This document shows, in pieces, positions 21,033 to 31,194 of a stretch of DNA of 64,000 bases (within the stretch, counting starts at the first letter, position 1; each line of letters starts with the position of its first letter). The position numbers were made by a program, and so were the translations under genes. A model generated the notes under the pieces. It was not told the DNA's origin. It saw only the letters and a list, made by a program, of their open reading frames with translations, and did no database searches. Source of the DNA: Mesostigma viride (taxonomy: Eukaryota; Streptophyta; Mesostigmatophyceae; Mesostigmatales; Mesostigmataceae); the NCBI GenBank assembly GCA_009746045.1, contig RPFO01000103.1, forward strand, positions 1,523,121 to 1,587,120. Direction: 5' to 3'.

Positions 21033-23519
21033 TTGCTAGGGTCCGCCAGGGAGGGGGCTAAGAGTGACCCCCCCATTACTCTGGATGAAGTTGATTTGCT
21101 CCCTGCACAGGTTGAGAGTCTCCCACTTAAGGTTGAGAGTCCCCCTGCACAGGTTGAGGGTGCATCCATGGAGGAAGAACACAATGGGGTAGTGACTGGG
21201 TCTTCCCACGTCACCATGGTGAAAGCAGTTACCACAAGGCAACAACGTTCCCACATGGCTCTTGGAGGTAGTTTGCGTACTCCTTCAATGTTGGAGCGTG
21301 GAAGTCCTGCCTTAGGGCAGGAAGCTCCTTTAGAGGAGGAGGATGAGGCTGATGGCCTGAATGATGCAATGGGGAGCTTGGTTGTAAGAGAGAGTGCTGT
21401 TCCAAGCACCTCACCTGTATTTAATAAAATGTCTCTTGTGTCAAACATTGCATTGAGATTGCATCATATGTTTGGTCATGCTGCCCAGGCACTCCAGTTT
21501 GCAAGGAGGCTGGGAGGGACATCTTTGTTTAATGCAGTAAAGCAGGTTGCTGAGGCTTGTTCCTGTAGGCTGGTTGCTCCCAAGCCTAAGAAGTCTCATG
21601 TCAGACAACCTGTGTTGCAGCCTGGATATGTACAATGTGATATCCAAGAAATCAGGAAACTGATTTTGTTGGTGGGTGTTGACAGATACACCAAGTACAA
21701 GGTGCTGGAGCTGTTGCAAGACAAATCTAAGCCATGTTTGGTGGCTGGGCTCCAGGCTATCAGATCCAGAATGAAACCAGTGATCCAGCTGCAGTGTGAT
21801 TTAGAATTTGAGTGCTGCATGGGGCATGAAGACCTCCCTGAGTTATTTGTTGTACACAGGGAGTCCCATGGCAGTCAAGGCGTGGTGGAGAGGACAATCA
21901 GAGAACTCAAGACTATTCTGCTGACGGAGAAGAAGATTCCAAGATTGGTTCCAGCTATTATCAAGACGGCCTGGTTAAGGTCAGTTGAGGACAGATTGAA
22001 TGTCAGGGCATCCATGTATGTTGGAGAGGTCCCTGTGACTCCATTATCATTGCATCTTCGGGAGCTCCCTACTGAGGTTGAGCAAGCCTGGAAAGATAGC
22101 CTTATGTTCAAGTTTGCCAAGTTGAGGCAGAAAGACAAGGGCTGGAGTGTTCTGAAACCTGTTGTTGGCCAGAGGGTAATTGTGTGGAAAGAGCCCAAGC
22201 TTGCAGGCAAGCGTGGTAGCTGGCACCCTGGAGTAGTGACCAGGGTGGAACTAGCTGGGCACAAGTGCTGGGTGAAGATGGAGGATCCTCCCCAGAATGT
22301 GCACCGTCTGTCGTGGTCATATGTACGTCTAAGGGGTGCTGAAGCAGAGGCAGTATCTCCTGATGTGACAACCTTGCCAGTTGGTCATGACGTCATCCCT
22401 GATCATCACGTTCAAAGTGGAGGTAATCCCCGGGCAAGTCCTGGCCAGACCCCTGGACCGGTTAGCTCTCCAGTCATTGGACAGGCAGATGTGGTCCCCT
22501 CTAGCCTCACTAAGCATAGAGGTGTGGGCCTGAAAGATGTGGTGCTGGCTATGCAAAAAGCCAAGCAAGGACCTCGGGTGTCCAAGCTCAGCCAGTTGGA
22601 GGAGTCCGAGGATGCTGTCCTAGAGGTAGATACCAATGCTGAGGTTTCTGTTATGGGATCTCAACATACAGGTCAACGGCAGGTGCTTTCGCCTAGTTGT
22701 GCTTGGGTGTCTGACTTTAGTGGCAGGACACACATTATGGTATTGGGAGAGGTGCTGGTACCCTTCATGGGTGAGGATGTCACATTTCTTGTGCTTGAAG
22801 ATTATGATGGCCCTATCATCTTGGGTCAAAATTTTCTGAGCTCTCCTGGAATTGTTGTGGCACATAATAAGCTGAGAAAGTTTGGCTGGGGCAGTATCCC
22901 ATTGGTCAACTTCAAAGCCTCCCTTACCAGTGTATTTAAGCCTGTGAAAGCGATCAGGAATGTGCAGTGGCCTGAGGATCAGATTCCTGTGGCTTCCAGT
23001 CTTGTGATGCCAGCTGCTCTCCATCCTAGCAGTATTGATATTACTAAGAGATCACTGGCTGCTCATTCTCCTCTTAGCTATGATCAGCTTGTCCAGGAAA
23101 TGAGTTCTCCTCTGATGTTTGAGGCCTGGAGGCTAGCATTTGCCAAGGCCCTAGAGGAGTGGTTGCAGTTTGACTGCTGTCAGCCTGTGAATGAAGTTCC
23201 TCCATACAGTACACGGTTGAAGCTCAGATTCGTCATCAAGCGGAAGGAGGTGGAGGGGGTGTCTGTTCCCCATGTGCGTCCAGTTCTTAATGAATACCGT
23301 GGTACTGGGGATCTTCTGGGCGAGGAGTTGTATAAACCTGGGATGCTACATGATACATGGCGTATTTTATTGTGCCTGTATGTCGGTATGCTGAACCAGG
23401 GTGCTGATATGTCTTCAGTTCTGCTAGATTTCAAGAGAGCATTTCTGAAGGGTGATCCCAGTGTGGCTCAGCAGGTGTGGCACTGTGAAACTCCATTTCA
23501 TGTGCCAGTTCCTGTAGCC
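21033..23519 (+). pseudogene. CopB integrase, retropepsin-like domain and RT N-terminus
   Basis: One long frame up to the gene-island junction. Integrase comes first: LHHMFGHAAQ with CSCRL downstream (zinc motif, about 21460-21570), VQCDIQEI and LQCDLEFEC as candidate Asp residues, and GSQGVVERTIRELK with the Glu. The SH3-like tail has GKRGSWHPGVVTRVE. The protease-like domain comes next: EVDTNAEVSVM (DTN, about 22624-22656) and IILGQNFL. RT then starts (LRLRFVIKRKE, LLDFKRAFLKGDP). At 23519 the RT is interrupted between Val-Ala codons by the 13.6-kb island and continues at 37098 in frame. Apparent codons from 23520 to 23708 belong to the island. Confidence 0.85.
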
Positions 23520-23797
23520 CTACAAAAACCCAAGGTGACCCCAGGGGTGGGCACCTGGGACACATGGATCCACGGGAAAATCATCACAAGTGGCCAGGGT
23601 GTGACAGTAGCCAGCATATCATCACAATCCCGTGGGGTGCATGGACACGTGTACAATACATCCATTATTATTCATAATAAAATCCAATTACACATTGTGA
23701 TGCCATGAAATGACTCAATAATGCAAACAGTGTCCATTGCTTTATTCATTTATTCAAAAACAGCTGTCCTTCATGAACTGTCAAGCCACCAAATGTC

Positions 23798-24794
23798 TAC
23801 GTCTTCTTCTGGGCGGCCTGGGCGGCCATGCTCTCTGCGATTTGAGCGGGTGTGAACCCCATAGTCGCCATGTGGTTCAGCATCCTTTGCAGGGTGTCTA
23901 GTCCAGCAGCAACTTGAGCGTCACTAGGGACAGGCTTGCTCCCTGAACCCTGCCCAGCTGCTGGCTTCTCCTGCCCAGCTGCTGGCTTCTCCCCAGGAGT
24001 GACAGGTGCAGGCTTCTCCTCCTCGCTGGCGGGTGCAGGCTTGTTTCCAGCACTGGGTGCAGGCTTCTCCTCAGCACCGGCTGCAGTCTTCTGGGAAGGG
24101 ACGGGGGTCTTCTTGATGGCGAATGACCTGTCTGCCGGGCTCGGCGTGATCTTTGTTAGCTTTACGCGTCGTCCCACCGGTGGCGACTTCCTTGCCCTCT
24201 TGGAGGAGGGAGTGGATCCCTCCTCCTTCTTTACCACAACCTCCCACTGCATGGGCGGGGGGTCGTTGGTTCCGGTAACGTCGACCTCCTGCGCTGCGAG
24301 GATTTCCTCCTGCTGCATGCGTTCAGTCCACGCATCTCTCGCCATCTTGGCTGTGACACGATTCCCTGGAGCCACGTTCGCCGTCCCCCTAAAGTTCTTG
24401 AGAAAGTCACGCATACGTGCGTCGTACTGGCTGTCAATCTTTGACAATGGCAACCATGCAAGCGTGAGGTCAGAAAACCTCGTCCTCACGTGCATGACCC
24501 CGCCTTCCAGCTTAACGCTGTCAAATTTGTACACCTTTCCGTCGTCGTTGTATGCTGGCTCCTCCTCCTCCTCGTCTTCCTCATCTGATGACGAGGAGGA
24601 GGAGACAATGTCGGCATTTGCCGGCCCCCCTGGATGGCCTTGCCCCTAGAGTTACGCTTTGAAATGTCGTCGACTGTCTCTTGGAGTATATCTCCTACAG
24701 CGTGAAATAAAGCGGCGATTGGCAGCCGCTTCGCCTGCCTCACGTTGTCCTTCATAATATCGCTATCCTTCATCATACCTGGGCTATCGTTCAT
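23798..24794 (-). CDS. Island gene 1: lysine/proline-rich protein, possibly frame-broken, unknown
   Basis: The ATG at 24794 starts a short helical segment (MNDSPGMMKDSDIMKDNVRQ to about SRGKAIQG). At the six-base G run (24625-24630, C on the plus strand) the coding signal moves to another frame: an acidic serine stretch, then YKFDSVKLEGG, RTRFSDLTLAWLP and DFLKNFRG. This is a compact ~60-residue domain that loosely recalls chromodomain-type beta strands (weak inference). It is followed by a basic region with KRARKSPP and a long EKPAP repeat tail. The C-terminal 40 residues look helical. About 300 residues in total if the frames are joined. An AATAAA on the minus strand lies at about 23738. 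The G run may be a sequence error or a real slippage site. Confidence 0.5.
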
Positions 24795-24799
24795 TGTGT

Positions 24800-25340
24800 C
24801 ACTTCTCTTCTCGTTGCTTGATTAATTAATTCATTGCACGCATTCACGCCGCCTTTGATTCATTTTGTATATGTTTACCACCCCCAAAATTCGATAATTT
24901 GCCAAGTGGGCCGCCAGCCACCCCCTTACAATTCGTTCCAAGTTCAGAATGTACATTATATACGATTCTGATGCGTGATACTGCATTCGTACGGTGCAAG
25001 TACCATATTCTGGCGTCGTACGATGCAGTATAGGCGCGGCTCTGAATTCGGTGGTCCCGGACTTGAGAAAATTGCCTAAGTCCCAAACACTAAGGCGTAT
25101 GGGCCTGCTACCTAAGTGCACAGGCCAAAGTACTTGTCCAAATTGTAATTAAATTATATATCCATGCAAGGCTTGATAAGCACATTGTTCGTGAATGTTT
25201 GCATGCAAGAAACTTTTATTATTTCAATAAAATCATGAGTAAATATATGAAAATGCACAAGGTCCCACGGGACTTGTCCTATACTGACTACCATGCGTGC
25301 TAGTGTACATCACAAATGACAAAGTCCTAGGGACTTGTCT
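24800..25340. other. Island intergenic region
   Basis: No gene seen. AT-rich, with poly(A)-signal-like AATAAA near 25224 and a CCACGGGA motif at 25265-25272. Confidence 0.5.
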
Positions 25341-26502
25341 CTAGTCCCCCTTCATGGAGCAGGGCCTCATGGAGGGGTTGGAGCCAGACGGGCCAGCTCG
25401 AAAACGCTGGGAGGGGTTGGCACCACGGAAGACCTTCTCCTTCTTCACGACTGGCTCCTCAGAGGTGGGGGGGGAGTCAGCAGGGCGCTTTCCCTTGAGG
25501 AAGTCGCTCTTGGGGACCTCCACAACGTCGTCATCGTCATCCTCCACCTCGATGACCTTGGGGGCCATCTTGGAAGGCGTGGTCTTCATCCTCCTGCAGG
25601 TGTTGCCCCTGAGGAACTTGGGCTCCTCCTCCTCCTCCTCATCCTCCTCCTCCTTGACCACAGCCTCCTGGGGCTGCTGCTCCTCCTCCTGCTCCTGCTG
25701 CTCCTCCTCCTCCTCCTCCTCGGGATCCCGCTTGAACTGGTACCACGGGTCCTCCGCGTCGTCCAACGGCTCCTCGTCGTCCTCGTCCTTCTCAGACTCG
25801 AGGGCCCCCTCCTCAGCGTCAGACTCGTCCTGGATTTCCTGGAGGCGCCTGCGTGCCTCCTCCTGGATCGCCTTCCTCCTCTCGTCCCTGTCCGCCTTCC
25901 TCACTTGCCACTTGAGTGGCATGTTGTAGCGAGGGTCGGACTCGCAGGGGTCCACGGGCCTGGGGATGTTCGGAGCAGTGAAGACGTTCTCCTCCTTGGA
26001 GAAGAAGCAATTGACGCAGAGCTCGCGCTTCCAGTTGGCGTTGGGGAAGAAAGCCCACGGAGCGGTCTCATCCCCGCACTCTGGGCACTCGGGGGGGAAA
26101 ATCGGCTTGTGGTCGATCTCGTTGTTCTGCAAAGTGGGGCGGGCAGCACAAAAAATGACAAGGGGTAGTGCGTCTTGTTAGAATCCACAGGAGGAGTGCA
26201 AAAATGCAGCCAAAGTCAGCAAAAAAACGCAAGGAAAGGAAGTTTACCTCGAGCTTGTGCTCGCAGAGGATGCATTCCGTGTGGTAGCCACCGATATCCT
26301 CGGGGACCTTGCGAAACTTGTCAATGGGGAGCAAGGTATCGCAACAAATGCAAATGGACAGCACTTCTGCGACTGGCTTGTTTTCCTTGTTCCTTTTTGC
26401 GAGAGCTGCGTCAAAAGCGTCGTGGAGCTTGTCTGTCATATCGTGGACTTTGACTCCATTGCCTGGGTAAGCACGGACTGGGAAACGCTTAGTGCGGGCC
26501 AT
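25341..26502 (-). CDS. Island gene 2: spliced double zinc-ribbon protein with acidic tail
   Basis: Two exons: 26502-26248 (ATG, 85 codons) and 26126-25341. The 121-bp intron starts GTAAAC, ends CTTTGCAG, and removing it joins phase 0, giving 346 residues. Exon 1 ends with a CxxC...CxxC unit (CICC...HTECILCE). Exon 2 opens with a second unit (CPECG...ELCVNC). These are likely two zinc ribbons. After these come a charged helical region, a long Glu-rich tract and a basic C-terminus (KGKRPADSPP, VKKEKVF). It looks like a nuclear zinc-binding regulator; function unknown. A TATAAAAC box lies at 26594-26601 and a leader motif shared with genes 3 and 8 at 26536-26554. It is divergently arranged with gene 3. 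Confidence 0.8.
26127..26247 (-). other. Spliceosomal intron of island gene 2
   Basis: 121 bp on the minus strand, GTAAAC...CTTTGCAG with a pyrimidine-rich end. Splicing restores a zinc-ribbon protein in frame. Confidence 0.85.
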
Positions 26503-26535
26503 TGTGTTTTGGTGCTAAGGGGTTGGTTTTGCTGA

Positions 26536-26601
26536 GAGCTTTTTGGCTATGGCGGTTTGGCTTGCAGAATGCCCTTGGATGCAAAGGGGAAGTGTTTTAT
26601 A
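26536..26601 (-). promoter_or_regulatory. Island gene 2 promoter and leader motif
   Basis: On the minus strand TATAAAAC (26601-26594) is followed about 40 bases later by CCGCCATAGCCAAAAAGCTC (26555-26536), which recurs almost exactly in the leader of gene 3 at 27192-27212. Confidence 0.7.
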
Positions 26602-26750
26602 CCTTCCCCGTGGATGACGCATGGGACTTGTGAAAAATCCTGTGGTCGCCGCTGTGACAGGCTGGTAACGGCAAAACGGCCGTGGAAATCCACGCGGTGA
26701 AGGCCGCGGGCCGCGTAAATCCACGGGAAATCTGATACGAAACCGTCTTT

Positions 26751-26935
26751 CACGCGGCACGCCACGCTGGACTGGCATGTAACCGCCGTTTCCCGCGGCA
26801 CTCCACGCTGGACAAGTTCAGAAAACGCCGTTTCCCGCGGCACGCCACGCTGGACTGGCATGTAACCGCCGTTTCCCGCGGCACGCCACGCTGGACCGGT
26901 ACGTAACGGCCGTTTCCCGCGGCACGCCACGCTAA
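26751..26935. repeat. 41-43-bp tandem repeat between divergent genes 2 and 3
   Basis: Five copies of GCGGCACGCCACGCTGGACT-type units separated by TTTCCCGC-containing spacers. They sit between the two divergent promoters, so they may be shared regulatory or replication-related sites. Confidence 0.8.
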
Positions 26936-27191
26936 AATCGTGAAGTAACCGCCACGCCAACTTGTCAGTCCCGAGCCGCGGCACGAGAAAACGGAGATCC
27001 CGAGATCTTCCAGCGGATTTTTTGGCGTGATTCCTTGTACGGCGTGCTGTCTCACGGGAAATCTCCTGCAAAACGCCTGTTCAGGCCAATCGCACGGTCA
27101 CAAATCGCCCAAAAACTTTGAGGCGGAGAAGGGTCTTCGAAGTGTATATGTGCCCAACCACCACGCCTCCACGAGCACTCACCACTACACA

Positions 27192-27212
27192 CCGCCATAG
27201 CCAAGAAAGCTC
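27192..27212 (+). promoter_or_regulatory. Island gene 3 leader motif
   Basis: CCGCCATAGCCAAG plus AAAGCTC, matching the gene 2 leader apart from one inserted base, 20 bases before the start codon. A TATA-like GTGTATATG lies at about 27142. Confidence 0.65.
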
Positions 27213-27232
27213 ACTACATCTCTCAGAACACG

Positions 27233-28449
27233 ATGCCTAGGACTGGATTCGCTTCTAACTCTCATGGTAGCCAGGGCGTGAGGGGGGGAATGAGGCCTGT
27301 GCCTCGCCCACTTCCAAGGGAAGGAACTCGCGACAGGCCATACGACGCTGAGCAGGAGCAAGAGACGGGTAATGTTCCTTTTCCTGTCCTTTTCCGCCCT
27401 TTCCCGTGGAGAGCTGTCGTTTGCAAGTGGTTTTGCCCCAAAAGCTCACTCCTCGTGTGGTTTTCCGTGGCTTATAAATTTGTTTTTTTTTCAATGCTTG
27501 CGTTTTTTTTTTTTGCTTTTTTGTTTTGCTTGCAGAAGAAAGCCGTGACGCCAAACGGCTGAAGGAGATGCCTATGAGGCAGAAGGTCTCCACTCCCGCC
27601 GGCATCCGCGAACGCTCTTGGCAGGAGAAATACGAAGGGCTGTCCTGCAACGTCAAAAACGCAGTCGTTATCAAGTTGCCGCAGTGCCCCTTCTGCCTGG
27701 CCCCCAGCAAGACGGGGAAGTACGCGAGGCTCGTCGCCCTCATCGACCATCCCCACATCCACGAGTGCAACTGCGTGATGTGCCCCGAGTGCGTGGAGAA
27801 GATGAAGGCGTTCCATCTCACCAAGCCGAACGGCAAGACCACCAACATGAAGTGCCCCATGTGCAGCTGCGAAGTCCTCACGCACTACCACAAGTTCTAC
27901 CAGATGGACCACGCCCTCAACGAGCTGGTGGCCTCCCTCCCCTACGGCTTCTGCGACTACGGCTGCGGAATGTTCCTTCACAGGGAGGACGTCGACGAGC
28001 ACTTCGCCACCTGCGAGAAGAACCGCTTCGAGTGCGGTTTCTCCGTCGATATCAAGAGGCAGGACGGCTCCAAGTCCAAGACCGGCTGTTCTTACACTGG
28101 CAGGAAGGCGGACGTGGAGGCTCACATGAAGAGGTGCGCCTACTACCACGAGGCCTGCGCTGTGCTGGAGCTGAAGGAGAAGGCCAAGCAGGCAGATGCT
28201 GTGAAGGAGCGCCTGATGAAGGAAGGCCACGGCGCCAGGGAGGACTTGAGGATGCTCCTCGGCTTTACGGCTGAGGAGATGGACAATGTAATGGAGCGGC
28301 TGGTGGTGAAGGAGTTGGACCGCGTGGGGCAGCTCCCGTGTGCCAGCTCGCTGCCTGATGGAGGCCAGGCGTTCCCAACAGATAGCGAGATACAAAACGC
28401 CTCATTCCCAGTCCTTGAGGTGTCACAGGGCCCCAGTCTGCAAGGATAG
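27233..28449 (+). CDS. Island gene 3: spliced RING/TRAF-type zinc finger protein
   Basis: Exon 1 is 27233-27368 and exon 2 is 27536-28449. The 167-bp intron (GTAATG...GCTTGCAG, with long T tracts) splits a Glu codon and splicing keeps the frame, giving 349 residues. After a basic, disordered N-terminus there is a RING-like cluster, CPFC...HECNCVMCPEC...MKCPMC. Next comes a TRAF/SIAH-type finger, CDYGCGMFLHREDVDEHFATC, then a further Cys/His pair (CSYTG...HMKRC) and a helical C-terminus. Proteins of this design are usually ubiquitin ligases or their adaptors, which is a reasonable inference here; no substrate is suggested by the sequence. An ORF on the opposite strand is a shadow. Confidence 0.8.
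27369..27535 (+). other. Spliceosomal intron of island gene 3
   Basis: 167 bp, GTAATG...TTGCTTGCAG with poly-T tracts before the acceptor. It contains one TCCCGTGG motif at 27402-27409. Confidence 0.85.
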
Positions 28450-29270
28450 TGTAGGTGCAGGATGCCAGCATAAGATGTGGGTGTTTTCAGCACTAGGCTG
28501 TTGGAGATAGGATGCCAGCATAGGATGTAGATGTTTGCCAGAATTAGGCCAGTAGATATGCGAATGCCAGCATAACACAACGATGTTTTTTAATGACTTG
28601 GAAAAGATGTGAATGTTCTGGCCCAAACGTAAAAAATATCTAAGTGCCATAGTATATTTTAGTATCTGTAGTTAGGAACAGGCCACGTGGCAGCCACAAA
28701 GCCCGAGGGTAGCCAGCCGAATCTGTAGTACGAGAACCGACGGTTACGGAACGGACGGGTACGGACGAGTACGGACGGGTACGGACGGGTACGGCCAGTA
28801 CGGAACGGACGCGGCACGCGGAATCCCGTGGACCACCGCGGGGCCCCCGTGGGTCCCGGCGGTTTTTAGGTTCCAGGGTTAGTATTACGGGCGCCCCCTG
28901 ACGCACAAGTGACAACGAGTCGTTAGGATGGCCGAGTAGAGCACGGCAATGGGGGAGATTCCTTCTGGACGGAACGCAGGGCCGAGGCGTACTCGGCGCA
29001 CAATTGAGCTCCCTCCGTGCTCATTCGCACCGTCGACCCTATATCTTTATCGTCGCTCGTGGCAGTTTCTACGCTATAACAACAACCCATGGGCGTGCAC
29101 ACATTGTGAATGCGAAAAGGTTTTTTCATTGATTATCGTAAATAATGCATGAATTGCACGGACAGACGCCGTCCATGTACGCTCAAGATTCGCAGGCACA
29201 AGAGGCCCGCGCGCATCGTATCCTTTCGCGACTGTTTCAAAACCCCCGTCCTCTCTAGGACCAAGGAGGA
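28450..29270. other. Island intergenic region with two short repeat sets
   Basis: No convincing gene. Three copies of ATGCCAGCATA lie at about 28463, 28512 and 28564. At 28747-28810 there are about five copies of ACGGACGGGT-like units. A TCCCGTGG motif lies at 28824-28831. Confidence 0.6.
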
Positions 29271-29273
29271 GAA

Positions 29274-29930
29274 CTATTGAAGCACGGTGGTGTTCGAATA
29301 TTGGTCCACGTGTCGCTTCGTAGCGCTCGACCACCACCCGGAACGTTCCCAATGAAATCCGGTCGTACTTCTTCCCGCCATGATTTCTTGACGCTCTAGC
29401 TGGTTGAACGTCTTGAACACGAAACTGTGCGCGCGTTCTTGCAAAGTCCAGTTCCTCCCGGCGACGTCGTACAGCCGCTCCTCCACTCTGCGCCTCATGC
29501 TGTTAGACACCCTCAGCTCCATCACGTGCACGATGCCTTCCTCCAACTCCTCCCAAAGGGCCCACATCTTGTGGATTTTGTCGCCCCGGGGCGTGAAAAC
29601 GGCGTCCTCGCACTCTTGGAGCCTTTCGGGCGTGAGGGCGGCCATCACCCCTCGCAATTGTTCGTCCGTCCTCTGTTGGAGAAGGGGGTCGATGCGGTCG
29701 ATCTCGGCTTCTTGACGAAACGCCAGTTCTTTGGAAATGGCGAGCTCCAAGTTCACGTACCGCCTTTTGAGATATTCCTCTTCCAACTTCTCTCGTTTCA
29801 CCTCCTCGTACGCTTTCTGCGTGGCCTTGTTGATGCCATCGCCGAACGGCCAAGACTTTTCCACGATCTTTTTGATGAGTTCCGGGGGGAGGGACTCGTA
29901 GCAAGCGGGCTCTCCTTCGCCGTTCTCCAT
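29274..29930 (-). CDS. Island gene 4: helical protein, unknown
   Basis: 218 codons from the ATG at 29930 (MENGEGEPACYESLPPELIKK); the in-frame GTG at 29963 is less likely. The first 30 residues contain LPPELIKKIVEKSW, which resembles the start of an F-box, but the rest of that motif is not clear, so I do not call it. Residues 45-170 are charged and predicted helical, with coiled-coil character. The C-terminus is Ser/Trp-rich. No catalytic motif. It is transcribed away from gene 5, sharing an upstream region at 29931-30113. Confidence 0.55.
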   Translation of the reverse strand: MENGEGEPACYESLPPELIKKIVEKSWPFGDGINKATQKAYEEVKREKLEEEYLKRRYVNLELAISKELAFRQEAEIDRIDPLLQQRTDEQLRGVMAALTPERLQECEDAVFTPRGDKIHKMWALWEELEEGIVHVMELRVSNSMRRRVEERLYDVAGRNWTLQERAHSFVFKTFNQLERQEIMAGRSTTGFHWERSGWWSSATKRHVDQYSNTTVLQ

Positions 29931-30113
29931 CACTGCGAGAATGGCGTGCGAGGACGGGGACACCTTTCGTCAGAGAGCGGGTGACAATTTCAAATAAGCA
30001 ACGAACGCTCCTGAACTCTGAATTACTCTAGTACGGGCTTCTAGAAGGGTGGAAAGTGAATGGACGGCCAGATACTCAGACACTCCACGTGGCATTCGTA
30101 GGACGGTCCACGT

Positions 30114-30944
30114 ATGATACGCCGTTTGGGGACCGGTGACGTGGTTTTCGAAGGTGGCGGACGTTTAGACCTCCCTCAAATGATATGTAAAAGCAAACAA
30201 CCGATCAAGAAATACGGAGCCATGGAGGCAAACAAGATCATGGAGAGGTACCTCTGCCCCTCTCGTCCTTTCAGTGACGACGAGGATGACCCGTTCGAGG
30301 GGAAGATCCGCGTAAACGTCGACGGCCAAATATCGGTCATCGACGTAATAAAGGTTATGCTGTTCATGACTGATGACGGGGCTTTCACAAAGAACTCCGG
30401 TGTCCACGCCAATAACACGTTCGCAAGGCTTGCCAAAGTCCACAAAGAGGTTTACTCTCTTTGTGTAAACTTCAAATTCCCCGGTCCCGGGCAGCGAGAG
30501 ACTCCGGTCACGGACCGAGCTGGGATCTTGAACATCATTCAGTTGCTTCCAGGCAAAAAGGCCGCGGTTTGTCGCCGTGCCATCACCGTGTTGTTGGAGA
30601 GGTACCTCGACGCAGACCCTAGTCTCATCCAGGACCTCCATGATAGGTATCGTGACAAAACCGGCGAGGAATTCGTCCCGTTGTCTCGTTCCGCTCTGGC
30701 CGAGACCCCTCGTATCAAGGCGGCAGAGGCTGTAAAGTCAGACATGTTGGCAATCAAGAACAGCTCGAAGGAGAAGGTGCCTCCTCGCGTGTACGCATTC
30801 GTGAACGACGTGAGCAACAAACTCGTCACGGGAGACCACACGGCCAAGTACCGCGAGAATCAAAAGCTGGTGAAGAGGAGTCAGGCGACCAGAAACACAT
30901 TTACGGACGCCATCAGAGCTCATTGGCAGAATTCTTCCATCTGA
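30114..30944 (+). CDS. Island gene 5: KilA/BRO-like family protein (GQR-TPV type)
   Basis: 276 codons; later ATGs at about 30181 and 30222 are possible starts. Residues about 115-185 carry a signature I associate with a domain of large DNA viruses and protists: FKFPGPGQRETPVTD, then LLPGKKAAVCRR and LERYLDADPSLI. Related virus proteins are often DNA-binding or of unknown role (KilA-N/BRO neighbourhood). The exact family is from memory and needs a profile search. The C-terminal 90 residues are basic and helical. The frame stops just before a second open frame at 30924-31159. Fragments of the DNA encoding the FPGPGQRE segment recur as noncoding repeats at 31330-32025. Confidence 0.6.
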   Translation: MIRRLGTGDVVFEGGGRLDLPQMICKSKQPIKKYGAMEANKIMERYLCPSRPFSDDEDDPFEGKIRVNVDGQISVIDVIKVMLFMTDDGAFTKNSGVHANNTFARLAKVHKEVYSLCVNFKFPGPGQRETPVTDRAGILNIIQLLPGKKAAVCRRAITVLLERYLDADPSLIQDLHDRYRDKTGEEFVPLSRSALAETPRIKAAEAVKSDMLAIKNSSKEKVPPRVYAFVNDVSNKLVTGDHTAKYRENQKLVKRSQATRNTFTDAIRAHWQNSSI

Positions 30945-31159
30945 GCCACCAAGGCATGGTATCAAAGGGTGGGGACCCGAAGAAGGTTGCTGTGGATATA
31001 GAGGAGGCACTGGCACCCGGGCTAGAGAGAATGGGTCACTATGAGGAGGCTCGCAAGTACCGTGGTCCTGAGTTCGCAGAGAAGAACAGGATTCTGATGC
31101 AGCAGAACCGACTTCTTATCAAAGAGGAGCAGCAGGCAAAGAGGATCAAAACGGAGTAG
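30924..31159 (+). CDS. Island ORF overlapping the end of gene 5, possible continuation
   Basis: About 78 codons in another frame with no good ATG until MVSKGGDPKKVAVDIEEAL (about 30957). It is charged and helical with a lysine-rich end (AKRIKTE). It could be the C-terminus of gene 5 reached by frameshift or splicing, or a small separate gene. Confidence is low on which. Confidence 0.35.
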
Positions 31160-31194
31160 CTTTCTCACACCGAAGTGACCACGTGTGGTCTCTG

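Noticed and set aside
25335..26168. 277-codon plus-strand ORF with long leucine runs
   Set aside because: Antisense of the Glu-rich exon of gene 2 (CTC/CTG runs); the spliced zinc-ribbon gene on the minus strand explains the region.
26751..26935. CRISPR-like array
   Set aside because: The units are contiguous tandem repeats without unique spacers, in a eukaryotic context.
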